DNA of 64,000 nucleotides from Sinotaia quadrata (Eukaryota; Mollusca; Gastropoda; Architaenioglossa; Viviparidae): NCBI GenBank assembly GCA_028829895.1, contig CM054179.1, positions 98,187,875 to 98,251,874 of the forward strand, read 5' to 3'. Shown piece by piece: positions 1 to 11,456 of this stretch (position 1 is its first letter; each line of letters starts with the position of its first letter). The notes under the pieces were generated by a model. It saw only the letters and a program-made list of their open reading frames with translations, ran no database searches and was not told where the DNA came from. The position numbers and the translations under genes were made by a program.

Positions 1-1960
1 TCTACATTAACAAATACACACACTCACACACTGATAACTTTAAATAAAATGCAGGTAATAATTTAAGAAATCGATGTGTTTACCTCGCCCAATACACGCT
101 GGTTATCGGCAAAACGGGTTCGGCTTATCGACTGATTGACCTGCGGAATAATCGACGCCGCTAAATAACGTTCATGCGGTTTTCCTCTTTTCCTCGCAGC
201 AATGCCGATTAACATTCATACCTGGTTTGTAAAGACTTGTGGATTCGGACAGAGAACCGTTATGTGTGCACGGGGTGTTTGGGTGGTCCAGCTGTTTGCA
301 GTGGCCGTCTGGGGAAAGGGCCAGCCACGCTGTGTTGACACGATCATAAACCACGGTCCGTTAAAGTGCCAGCCACCGGCGACTGGCGAGTCGGGTGAAG
401 TTACATATAATTTACCCTGGCTCTGTTACAGTTTGTTTGTGTCACATGTCCGGTTTCCATTTAACGACCCTGTCCTAATTTAGGTTATCAATATTTGTGT
501 ATTGGATAATTCCTAACATTAGCGACAGCCGGACTACCTAATTCATCCTCCACTCAAATGCCACAATATTGGCCAGTTATTCACGACGCTTAGCCGGAAA
601 AGTAAGTTGACTTCTCAGCTAACAATGTTATCTCCCCTTTATTTATAGATTAATATTTATAATTCGTTATCCCTTTATTCCTTCTCTTATTCCCAGTTAG
701 CTAATCTCGGTTGGTTACAAATACTTATGTAACAATTAAATCAAATTAGAAAACAAAGAAATGAACAATTCGATTTTGTGTCTAACATGGATACTGTTAT
801 TTTGCGGCCCAATAAATTATTTGCTGAAACACACGACACGAGAGTTTATCTTTTGTTCAGATCAGGAAATTAGTTTAGTTTAGTGTCCTTTGAACAGTGG
901 AACACACTGTGCATTGTCATTCACTTGGCTTGACGCTGACGTCACGTAGCAGTCTTGGCGGTCTCGCGGTTCAGGCGTATACGGCGACAATGACTTTGGC
1001 ATGGATGCTGACTCACTCTGCAGGTTGGCTCCTGGATCCCTGTCTGTAAGATTATAGGTTCCCTCAACTGAGCTCAGCATTAGCAGGTAGCATCAGAGTT
1101 TGAGAGTTAAGACCAGCTGAAATACATAGTTATTTTGTTACAGGCCTTATGTGTAATAGCGATTCTAGGGCTTTGTGGCGGCAGCGATAATTATAGTCAC
1201 TCTTTACAATCTCATTAATTAGCTTTAGCTAATTCATAGTGTAAATTACATGATGTTCCAAAGTTATAACAATCTTTACAAAATATATTTCCTTCATTAC
1301 AATATAATTGATCATAATATAATTTACCTAGTGATCCACACAGCGTGTGTTAGCTCTTCCGTGATAACAACAGTAAAACAACTACATACACATGGCATTT
1401 TCCACCACTTTACAAATGTACTATCGCTAACGCCACTTAGATTTCTGTAAGGAAAATATATTAACATTAGCAGCATTAAAATTCACAAGAATATTCTACA
1501 CACATTTACAATACAAAATACATCATCTTTTATCAATTCCACAAGAAAGAATTTCGATTATGGAAAAACAAAGTGTATTACCACTATGTGTATCTTAGGT
1601 GCGGTCCTAATGGGACGCAAATCTTCTCTATTTTACACTGGTAGGTTGGGTTCTCTGCATAGTTGGTGATGCGTCTGATGCGAGCCAATTCATTCAGGCG
1701 ATTATATCAATGGATAAAGTTCAACTAACACAACTAACAATTTAGCGCTCTGTCATTGCCCGGTACACAACTGACCTTACATGGGGAGTTAGTATCCAAT
1801 TTTCAGCATGTCCTTCACCTGTGACCTAACTTACATTACCTGAATGCGTAAACAAGTATTTCTTCGACTTAAGTTAATCGGAAGCTTTAACAATAAATAC
1901 GCAAGGCAGAGGAAAACTTGTTAATAAAAGAAACAATTAATAATAAGAAAAATAGTTACA
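1..1960. other. No gene recognised; unannotated non-coding stretch
   Basis: Both strands give only short open frames (longest 93 codons, 202-483) without a recognisable domain or cysteine pattern. The stretch 60-480 is noticeably more GC-rich than the rest and could be an old repeat fragment, but I cannot name it. Given the position of the duplicated tail at 2.0-2.95 kb, a homologous last exon would be expected near 0.8-1.1 kb; I looked for it and did not find it. Confidence 0.5.
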
Positions 1961-1984
1961 TAATTTGTTTAATAGATCCTCACA

Positions 1985-2170
1985 GTTTGTATTTGTACAC
2001 CCAGTAATCCAGTATGTATTTGTACACTGAGTAATCCAGTATGTATTTGTACACCGAGTAATCCAGTATGTATTTGTACACCGAGTAATCCAGTATGTAT
2101 TTGTACACCAAGTACTCCACTATGTATTGCACACCAAGTACTCCAGTATGTATTTGTACACCAAGTAATC
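1985..2170. repeat. 27-bp minisatellite
   Basis: About seven imperfect copies of a 27-bp unit with core TGTATTTGTACACC. A shorter version occurs at 13905-14040, in the same position relative to the following duplicated block. Confidence 0.85.
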
Positions 2171-2950
2171 AAGCTTGGAGTTTTAAAATTATATCTTCTT
2201 ATTTGTTTAATTACTTGCTGGTTAATCATATTCAAGGTCATGTAAATTCATGTAAACACGTCTTAAATTCGTAGAGATTTTGTCTTTTGTTTTCAAAATC
2301 ACGTGACTCGAAAGCCATATCTTCACCTTTGAAAAGATTATTTCTACGTCCCTCCATCCTTCGCTGGAACAAGAAGTTATTTGACATGCAATTTCTGAAA
2401 GAATAAAGTATCTTATTGCACACAAATTACGGGTCTCCCTAACTTTTCTTTGTAAACTGTTATATTACTGAAATAATAGGACTTTCACATTTACTTAGCA
2501 TTCATTTCTTCTCTCGTGTCTTCAAATCAAGTGTTAAAAGTATTCTGATCCAGTGTATCTTAACTGAACTTTATAATAAAAGCAATGGTCATACATATGA
2601 CATGAGAACGTTATTTATATATGACAATAAGGAAAAATTATTTTTTAATAAATTATCTAAATTTCTTGAAACAAATGAAATAGATTGATACCAGTAATTG
2701 TTCATCTTGTATGGACACAATTAGGTATTTTGTATTTCTACAATTTAGAAAAGTGACTTCAGAAGTTGAAAAAAAAAATCAATTGAAAAAGGACCAAAAC
2801 TTTCAAAGCTGCCTTGACAACACTACAACAAATACATCCACGCTAAACATAAAAAATAATGACTTATGCACAAGTACATTGATTTTATTTAGAAAGAAAT
2901 AATTATTTTTCTAACGCCATATGTGTTTTGATCGAGTAGTCGTGAATATT
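2170..2950 (+). repeat. Duplicated block, 3' tail of a gene unit (copy 1)
   Basis: Nearly colinear with 14040-14785, which lies downstream of gene A. The similarity covers the segments containing GGTCATGTAAA, AAAATCACGTGACT/AAAATCATGTGACT and CCTTTGAAAAGATTATTTCTACG. In gene A's unit this block is about 1.1 kb after the last coding exon. Its presence here suggests another plus-strand unit whose gene lies upstream or has decayed. Confidence 0.75.
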
Positions 2951-3014
2951 TAACTTTATTGATTGTCACGGGGGAAGGGTAAGTAGTCATGAAAATAAAT
3001 TATTTTTTAAAATT

Positions 3015-3275
3015 TACTTTCTTACCTCCCTTCGACATGCGACGTCTTGTTTACATTTTTATAAGATTAATGTGCATGTTCTGTCAGAATGATAGATAGT
3101 GTCAATGCTTATTTTGTAATTTTAGTATTATAATTAAAATCATTTATTCTTACCTCCCTTCGACATGCGACGTCTTGTTTACATTTTTATAAGATTAATG
3201 TTCATGCTCTGTCAGAATGATAGATAGTGTCAATGCTTATTTTGTAATTTTAGTATTATAATTAAAATCATTTGA
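3015..3275. repeat. ~125-bp tandem duplication
   Basis: Two nearly identical adjacent copies beginning CTTACCTCCCTTCGACATGC (3023 and 3150). They differ by a few substitutions (GTGCATGTTC versus GTTCATGCTC). Confidence 0.85.
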
Positions 3276-3754
3276 TTATTTATTTATGTTAGGATTAGTT
3301 AATTAAGTTAGTAATAGGTAGGTAGAATATTTAATCTTTTAATAGTTAAATAGCATGTTAATTAGGAACTATTTTTTAATGGATTCACCCTAGCGTGAAT
3401 GCACAAAAACAATAGGGCAGCCATTAAAACATGAATTTGTTCACTGGATTTTTCTAGAAAGTGTAGTGAATATAAAAACATTTAGCCAGACATTTTTCAG
3501 TAGTGTATGAACGCTTGGCCTGAGTACAAGATGTGTCAGAGCATTACGGTTGTTTGCTACTACACAGTGGGTTCCACGCAAATGTTTATTGCGAATTTTC
3601 CACAATTCGAATTTGCCTAGAGTGTCTCCACTTCAGTGGACAATGTAACGTATTAATAATGTCTTGACGCGAAGAGTTAATGACGTAAATTGCCGCATCT
3701 AAAGACGACATTTTTATGGCAAAGGTGTGCCCAGATTAGTCTTGAGGCAAAATT

Positions 3755-3965
3755 TGTTGTTACATTTTGTATCAATTTCTCTATAAGAATGATCAGGCTA
3801 ATTGTCATTTGTTGTGACATATTTGATTCAATATCTCTCTAAGAATGAACAGGTTATTTTCAATAATATTTGTTGTTACATTTTTGTATCAGTGTCTCTA
3901 GAAGAATGAACAGGAGGTTTTAATGGCAATAATATTTGTTGTTACATTTGTGTATCAATGTCTCT
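3755..3965. repeat. Irregular ~60-80 bp tandem repeat
   Basis: Three to four imperfect copies containing AAGAATGAACAGG, ATATTTGTTGTTACATTT and GTATCAATGTCTCTA. Copy lengths vary by internal indels. Confidence 0.7.
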
Positions 3966-4184
3966 AGAGTCCCGATGAGTTCTCCTCTGTTTCTTGTTCT
4001 ATTTCTTCGAAGACAGTTATGGGGATTTGAACCCCGTGCTCTGTAACTTTTAGACAATAGGAGGATGTGGAATAATGAATTTCTTGCCCAGCAAGGATGC
4101 ATAACAGAGGTCGTAATATGTATATTTTGTCTGATCCTGGTGGGTGGGCCAGGTGATGCGAGGTTAGTCAATTCCTTGCATACT

Positions 4185-4645
4185 GTAACTTGAGATTCAA
4201 CAAAAACATAGTACTGAGGACAATCATAATGTAACTTGAGATTCAACAAACACATAATACTGAGGACAATCATAATGCAACTTGAGATTCAACAAACACA
4301 TAGTACTGAGGACAACCATAATGTAACTTAAGATTCAATAAACAAAGAGTACTGAGGACAATCATAATGTAACTTGAGATTCAACAAACACATAGTATTT
4401 GGACAATCATAATGTAACTTGAAATTCAATAAGCACATAGTATTTGGACAATCATAATGTAACTTGAGATTCAACAAACACATAGTACTGAGGACAGCCA
4501 GAATGTAACTTGAGATTCAACAAACACATAGTACTGAGGACAGCCAAAATGTAATTTGAGATTTAACAAACACATAGTACTGAGGACAGCCATAACATAT
4601 CTTGAGATTCAACAAATACATATTACTGAGGACAGCCAAAATGGA
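4185..4645. repeat. 46-bp minisatellite
   Basis: About ten copies with a 46-bp period (starts at 4185, 4231, 4277 and so on). The core is AACTTGAGATTCAACAAACA followed by CATAGTACTGAGGACA. Open frames on the minus strand here are translations of the repeat. Confidence 0.9.
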
Positions 4646-5029
4646 AAAATTTTTCTCAGAAGTAGGAATCCTCGGCATGCAGTGTACAGACGCTAGATAG
4701 GAATGCACAGTTTGTATGAGCATTATCAAGGGTGTGGGTGTGAGGGTGGGCGTAGGTCATCAGGACTGTAAGGTGGAAGTGCATCGTCGATATCTATTGA
4801 AGTCTGCCTCCAATGTCTTCCACTCTATCTGCTTCTACGATCATCTTTCTGGCCACGTGACCACTCTAATGATGGTTAGATGAAAGGTCAATAAATGACT
4901 TCATTTTGATGGATATTATTACGTAATTAAACTAGAAAGTCTTCATAGCATGGGAATTATCGAATAATTTAGATCGTAAAGTTCTGTGAAAATAGGATTT
5001 GTCCAGTAATTAGAATGGAAGGCATCCGA

Positions 5030-5230
5030 GTAAGGGAATTGTCCATTAATTAGATAGGTAAGGCATGTGAGTATGGGAATTGTCCAGTAATTAAATTGGT
5101 GCATGCGAGTATGGGAATTGTCCAGTAATTAAATTGGTGCGTGCGAGTATGTGAATTGTCCAGTAATTAAATTGGTATATGCGAGTATGGGAATTGTCCA
5201 GTAATTAAATTGGTGCATGCGAGTATGGGT
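5030..5230. repeat. 38-bp minisatellite
   Basis: About five copies of a 38-bp unit, core GGGAATTGTCCAGTAATTAA (starts at 5101 and 5139). It runs into an ATGG-rich stretch at 5225-5260. Confidence 0.85.
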
Positions 5231-5264
5231 GGGTGGATGGGTAGATGGATGGATGTATTAAACA

Positions 5265-5480
5265 ATACTGACAAGAGCGATGAATTAAACACAGTATGCT
5301 AGTTAAAAAATTAAGTAAAATATCAAATAATTTTTTTAAAGAAAAAAGCAAAATATGAAGCGACCCTAAACGTCAACAATCAGAATGCATAGATATATTA
5401 TTAGTTTAACGATGTTTCCAACGTTACTACAATCAGACGCGAAATCGAGAGATTTCAAACTACCATAAACTTGACTGTCT
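5265..5480. repeat. Ancient duplicated block, copy 1
   Basis: Contains AAACGTCAACAATCAGA and a tail AGATTTCAAACTACC. Recognisable relatives lie at 7080-7310, 27390-27570 (reverse), 36940-37190 (reverse), 47930-48180 and, shortened, 58260-58380, each beside a GATG/CCAT-rich tract. It appears to be a fixed part of the duplicating unit. No coding content is seen. Confidence 0.65.
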
Positions 5481-5689
5481 GAAGCAGAAAGGTTTTGATG
5501 TGTGAGAGCTCTCAAGATCGACAGATTTTACACGCTTATATCATATTCTAAGGTATGTCTCTTGATTACATTCCTCATAACTGGTAATAATATTGACATA
5601 TTTTTATATGACTATTTCTATATATCTATTTTTAGAGAAATGTGTAAGAATCATATGGTAAGCATAATGTGGGATAGAGTGGAAATTAT

Positions 5690-6060
5690 TACGGGGTGGG
5701 TGGATAGAATAAATCTTATGAATATTGTGATTCACTAGTTCAAAAACATTAGATACAGTTCTAGCCTGGGTAGTTTGTTATGAATAGTTTGAAAAGTTTA
5801 GACAGATGAACAGTCAAAGCTTCAGTGGTAGGCATAAAGATTACTTTGTTGTCGTTGTTGTTGAATCGAAGTGTCATTTCATTTCTCTGATGAATGTGTC
5901 TATAACAGGCATAAGAATACACTATGTGAACGTTCACTTGTTACATTAATTTTGAAAGACTGTGCTTGCACAAAAGTGTTTGCTTTCTACACATCCCTTG
6001 GCTGTCAGTACGAAAATACGATGTTCTTTCTGTTTCTGGGGGGTTTGGCGAAACATTTGA
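5690..6060. repeat. Ancient duplicated block related to 58.5-58.8 kb
   Basis: Shares CTGGGTAGTTTG, CAGTGGT and TTGTTGTCGTTGTTGTTGAA-type segments with 58545-58760, same orientation, and with 26920-27170 reversed. Diverged but colinear. No gene recognised. Confidence 0.6.
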
Positions 6061-6299
6061 ACTGAGTTTAATGCTCATCCAAATTATCACCTCTATCATC
6101 AAAATTTCTTTTAGTGATCTGAATAAAACGTCTTTCGCGTCTTGGCACGATACGATTCTCGGAGATAGCAGAGTTATCTTCACCTTTTGCATTTGTACTG
6201 ATTGATCACCCCTCTCAGTTGCTTACTTGCTCATTTCCTTGGATTCCTCGCGTAACAAAGGGCCTCGACAACAGTCCTCCAGAGCACTCAAGCACCTAT

Positions 6300-6430
6300 T
6301 GGTTTGGTTGCTTTGGTTTCTGTAGCGTGTGGGCTTTTACAGGGTGGGGTTGCTAGCCCCTCGCCCAACCCTCCTCCTTTATCACCCGGGCTTGGGACCG
6401 ACCATGGTCCTCCTCCAGGTCCCTCCTTGA
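6300..6430. repeat. GC-rich island, possible dispersed-repeat fragment
   Basis: A GC-rich island (GGTGGGGTTGCTAGCC, CACCCGGGCTTGGGACCG) in AT-rich surroundings. The style resembles dispersed repeats of invertebrate genomes, but I cannot assign a family. Confidence 0.3.
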
Positions 6431-6949
6431 AATTTAGCTAGTTTAACTTCTCTTTCGATCCTTGCTCTTTTTTTAATTTCTATCACTTTTTCTTTGTCTG
6501 ACTCATTCTCCTTTTCTGCATCTATCTGTAATTTCTCCCTAATCAAATACAGGGAAAATAGACTTCACTATTCATTAGCAAATCATACAACACAAAATCA
6601 TTGCTTCCACTCATTAAATAGACATGGACATTTGAAAGCATTTCAAATTATTTCAGAAGACATTTCAGGAAACATATCAGGAGTGCGATATGACTTTATG
6701 GTCTACACAAAATTTCTCATGATTCGATTCTAGGGGTTTTCTCTAGATATTTAGATCAATCATCCATTTGTTCTATTCCTAACATTCCTAAAATTCATTT
6801 TCATTGCATCAGCAATTTCTAGCGTATTCTCAACTCTGACACTTACAAAAATATCATCTTAAGGAGTGCCAAAGGTCGAGTCACTTCGACAATTTGAATA
6901 CGATACATAAGAATAAAGTTTAGAAATAGGGATAGGTAAATTTACTCCA

Positions 6950-7045
6950 CCATAGATAGATAGATAGATAGGCGCACAGTCTGAATGAGGGTCGGTGGGA
7001 TAGATGGATGGATGAATGGATGGATGGATGGATGGATGGATGGGT
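6950..7045. repeat. GATA and GGAT microsatellites
   Basis: A short (GATA)n run at 6953-6972 and a (GGAT)n run at 7001-7045, immediately before an ancient duplicated block (7080-7310). Confidence 0.9.
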
Positions 7046-7537
7046 GATTAGATAATTGAGTGGAGAGTGAGAGTGGTAGATTAATCAACACTTACAAGGG
7101 GAATGAATTAATCACAGCATGCTAGTTGCATAAATTAAGCAAAAATAACAAATAATGTTTTAATTGAAAAGACCCGTTAATAAGCGAAGCTAAACGTCAA
7201 CAATCAGATTCCTTAGATACCGGATAACTGTTTTACTCTGCTTCTGATATCACATTACGCAAACGTATCGATTGATTTCAAACTACCTCGCGCTTCGTGA
7301 TCGGAAAAGGTTTTTGACGTGAAAAAATTCCCAGAATCGCAAGACGTTATTTGTATACACCAAAGTATAAGGTAAACATCTTCACTCCATTTCTAGTAAT
7401 GGAATCTAACACAGTTGATATCAATATTTTTATGTATCTACTTTTAAAGAAAGTTTATTTAGTATCATATTGTTAGCATAATTTGTGAAAGAGAAGTAAT
7501 TAAGACCAGATGGTGGGGAGAATAACTGTTGTGAACT

Positions 7538-8070
7538 GTTACGTTCCAGTATTTGTTTATAGACCCTGTTTTAGCATGATGATTTAGATTAATTAATTTC
7601 CACGTTCACCTACGCCAACAACAGACTGGTTACCCAGATTCACCATTCAGTCTAGCTAAATTTAACTCTTGTAGTTTCAGACAACAAATTTAGTGACAGG
7701 TAAACCTGTGTAATAAAGCCCGAACTGGGCAACGTTAATTACAACTAATTATGCATTCAAACATTTCATTCTTGACTCTAGCCCCCACCCAGTCATTATT
7801 GGTCTTTCTCGCAATAATTAGCCAACTACTGTAATTGAATAACAATAAAAATATTTAATTAAATTTAACAAATAACAAAGGTAATTCCAGATACCAAATT
7901 TGGATACTTGGTTCTTTAGAACTACGGAATGTCTAGCCCACACGGATATCAAAATGTCAGTTAATAGTTCCAGTTTCCATAGGACAGCTACTTAGCCATT
8001 TCTCCTCCATTAATTACGGCAGTGTTTGCACATCCCCAACGGTACATAGTTGGATATCGAATTCGGTGAC
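7538..8070 (-). mobile_element. Diverged LTR-like fragment
   Basis: Begins TGTTACGTTCCAGTATTTG and continues TTTATAGACCCTG, followed by segments such as CAGACTGG and ACAACAAATTTA. The same order is found at the start of the 1.6-kb solo LTR at 52126. The right boundary is uncertain (GGTGACAG near 8065 could be the end). Much more diverged than the two copies in the palindrome. Confidence 0.5.
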
Positions 8071-8420
8071 AGTCACGTAATCATCAATCAATGACTCCCT
8101 CCACCTGCAGTTGTAAGATCAGTGTCCAGTAAACCTCAGTATGATGAACAAAACCAGACTCTCGTAGAATCTCTTTGAAGCTCATGTAGAACTCCAAACC
8201 AGTTCAAGGAATAAACCAAGAACAAGAACATCGAAAGACACAGAAAAACACAGAAACCTGCTCTGAAAATATAATAATTCCCATGAGCGATATTTGCTAC
8301 AAATTTGCATCCACACATATGGCAGAGACAATAGCGTAGCCTATTCACAATTGACCTTTTTGTTTCTTTACATTAGTAGCAAAATACAATAGTAATAATA
8401 TAATTCAAGTAACCTCATGT

Positions 8421-10115
8421 GTGTTACAATTAAAATGCAACATGAAAAACTGGAAAACCACCCTCACATGCAACAACACAAATATTGCAGACATAGCAAT
8501 AAATTGTGGAATCTTCCAAGGTGATTTCTTATCGCCACTGCTGTTCTGCATTGCCCTGAATCCTCTCAGTCAATTGATCCAGAAAACAGGGTTAGGATAC
8601 AAAATGAAAGCAGGACAGGTCATCAGCCATCTACTGTACATGGACGATCTCAAGCTGTACGGAAAAAATGAACGTGACATCACATCCCTGATCAATACTG
8701 TCAAGATCTGCAGTGAGGACATCAACATGAAATTCGGCCTTGAGAAATGTGGACGAATTATCATCCAGAAAGGCAAGGTCAAAACAACAGAGGGCCTGCA
8801 ATTCGACATCGGAAAAATCAACGATGTTTCAATGGAAAATGGATATAAGTATCTTGGGATACTACAACATCAAGAAAATATGCAGAGAGAAGTGAAGTCC
8901 AAAGTTAAGAGAGAATATGAAAAACGTGTTAGACAAGTCCTGAAGTCCAAGCTAAATGGGGCGAACAAAATACAAGCCCTTAATGCATACGCAATACCTG
9001 TAGTAAGCTACACTGGAGGTATCATAGATTGGACAGCAAATGAAATAAATGAACTGGACAGGAAAACAAGAAAACTACTCACAATACATAAAGCCTTACA
9101 CCCCAAAGCAGACGTAGACAGGCTCTATGTATCTCGAAAAATGGGAGGCCGAGGTCTGAAGAAAATCAAACATGTCATTGAAGCAGAAGTCATTGGCCTT
9201 GTGGACTACATCTGGAATAACAACAAAGATGATCCACTGATAGAAGCAGTAAAAATGAGTGGACTATTCCAACCCCCAGAAACAGACAAAGAAACATGGA
9301 AGAAAACAACGAAGCAAGAACTAGCACATACATGGAGCCAGAAACCTCTGCATGGCCAGTATGTACGACAAGCCGACGAAATATCAACAAAGCAATCAAC
9401 GTACAAATGGTTGAAAGAGGCAGGATTGAAAGCAGAAACAGGAGCACTCATAACAGCTGCACAAGATCAAGCACTCAACACCAAAGCACACAAAGCGAAA
9501 ATCATGAAAATTTCAAATGATTCCAAATGTCGACCCTGCAAATCCATGGATGAGACAACAGAGCACATACTATCTGAATGTCAGGTTCTGGCTGGAACGG
9601 AATACACCAAACGACACAATGAAGTGGCAAAACACATACATAGAAATATGTGTGAGAACTATGGCATACAAACCCCAGAAAGAGCATGGATGCATCAACC
9701 AGAAGCACTCACCGAAACAGAAGAAGTCAAAATACTGTGGGACTTCGAAATAAGAACAGATCGGGTGATTCCTGCACGAAGACCAGACATTGTAGTTCTC
9801 AATAAGGCCAACAGAACAGTATCAATCATTGATGTCGCTGTTCCAAGTGATAGAAACATAAAAACAAAAGAAAGAGAAAAAATAGAAAAATACTTAGACC
9901 TCAGATTAGAAATCCAGAGACTGTGGAATGTAAAAGCAGAAGTGATACCTATAGTGATAGGAGCCTTGGGGAACATAACATCTGAATTGGAAGGCTACTT
10001 GAATAAACTGAATAAACTCCCTGGAAACCACAGAATTGCTCCACTACTCAAAGCAGCGCTCCTCGGAAGTGCCCACATCCTCCGTAAAACCTTGGATCTC
10101 CCAGAATCTTGGTAA
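8421..10115 (+). pseudogene. 5'-truncated non-LTR retrotransposon polyprotein (R4/Dong-like: RT plus restriction-like endonuclease)
   Basis: An open frame of 564 codons with no native start; the first codon is GTG and the N-terminal part of the reverse transcriptase is missing. Residues ~31-40 read GIFQGDFLSP (RT motif; the family usually has a small residue where F stands). YMDD at ~74 is the catalytic motif. A C-X2-C-X8-H-X4-C zinc knuckle lies at ~370-387. RRPDIVVL (~453) followed by IIDVAVP (~470) matches the PD-(D/E)XK restriction-like endonuclease of R2/R4/NeSL-type elements. The element runs about 70 bp past the stop and ends in (TAA)n. Dong/R4 elements are known to target TAA repeats, which supports that clade, but the exact clade needs phylogeny. 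The long open frame suggests a fairly recent insertion or strong similarity to an active master copy. Confidence 0.85.
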
Positions 10116-10192
10116 GATTCCGAGACCTTGGATCACAACCGACAGTCAATCAGAAGTCGTGGAAAGAGGTTGAATAATAATAATAATAACTA
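10116..10192 (+). mobile_element. 3' UTR and (TAA)n tail of the R4/Dong-like element
   Basis: Contains CACAACCGACAGTCAA and ends in (AAT)n/(TAA)n at about 10175-10190. The flank GTGGCGTTGTGTC that follows is also found after the copy at 48.67-50.01 kb, so both copies sit at the same place in the duplicated unit. Confidence 0.75.
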
Positions 10193-10269
10193 ATAGGGTG
10201 GCGTTGTGTCTCATTAAGTTGTGTCTTACTCTCAGTTCCATTTATTTACCGATTTGCCACAAGGGGTTC

Positions 10270-10375
10270 TTTACCCACTTGTAATGTATGGACCTCTGAC
10301 AGTCATATTATGGGCCTGTTACACTTGTAATGTATGGACCTCTGACAGTCATATTATGGGCCTGTTACACTTGTA
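10270..10375. repeat. ~47-bp tandem repeat upstream of gene A
   Basis: Two copies of a unit containing AATGTATGGACCTCTGACAG and TCATATTATGGGCCTGTTAC. Three copies occur at the same place in D (50150-50290) and D' (34815-34955). Confidence 0.85.
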
Positions 10376-10420
10376 CAAGTAAAGGAATGTAACACTTCTC
10401 ATGTAATTGTTCTGACACTT

Positions 10421-10736
10421 GTGCGTAGGATATGCCATCCATACACGGTATGAGATTGTGACGAGTGAAAAGCGTTGTCTTGTGACACTCGTGATAGGTA
10501 CAACAAGCGACACGTGCAGTGGGATGTGATCGTTTGGAACTGGAATGTGATAAACGTGAACTTTTTATGTAAAGGTTGATATTATATGCTTTTTCGGATA
10601 AATGTATTGTAATTATTGTAATAAAACATTGTAAGTGCTCATCACAGCAGTGAATGCCCCTGAAGATTAAAACCAAATTAGAAGACTTAGTCCTTTTTTG
10701 TAAATAAAATCAATTATATTCAAATACTTATTTCAG
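10421..10736 (+). promoter_or_regulatory. Gene A promoter region and 5' UTR intron
   Basis: One copy of a conserved element starting GTGCGTAGGATATGCCATCC (10421) lies ~145 bp before a TATA-like TTTATGTAAAGG (~10564). A GTAAGT donor at 10631 and a TTATTTCAG acceptor ending at 10736 would remove a 106-bp intron. The same layout and intron length are found in C (106 bp) and D (105 bp), which is the main evidence. Inferred, no transcript data. Confidence 0.6.
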
Positions 10737-10791
10737 ATCTTTGGTAATTATAAAGGTGTCTACTTCTCCAGGACCGTTTTCCTTTAAAGAC

Positions 10792-11158
10792 ATGAACATC
10801 TGGATCGTTCTCCTTCTGTTGTTGCCCTTAGCAACACTACATGAAGTAAAAGGTACACGCACATAGATTAAAGATAACATTAATTAGAATTGTTGTGACA
10901 AAAACAGAAATTGTTCTCATGTTTCATTTTGAAATGCAACGAAACTATTAAGGCAAGTGTAACACTTCAGATTTCAGTTTTGTTAAGAATAACAAATCTA
11001 AACTCTAATTCTGACCAAAGCAAGTAAAATTATTTAAAACTTTTATATAATTTCCTCATCGTTATCTATATTTTAGTGATATTATAACACAGTAAGTTTG
11101 TCACCCGTTGTTCTGTCTTTCTTCCCACTCTCTCTCTCTATGTAAATGTTTCCGTGCA

Positions 11159-11241
<83 letters not shown>

Positions 11242-11399
11242 TTATCTATCTATCTATCCATCTATCTTTCTTTCTTTCTATCTATCTCTCCTTCCATCAT
11301 TCCATCCATCCAACCATCTGTCCATCCATCTATCCGTCATTCTTCCATCCGTCCGTCTGCTTGTCTGTCTGTCCGTCCGTCCGTCCGTCCATCCATCCA

Positions 11400-11456
<57 letters not shown>

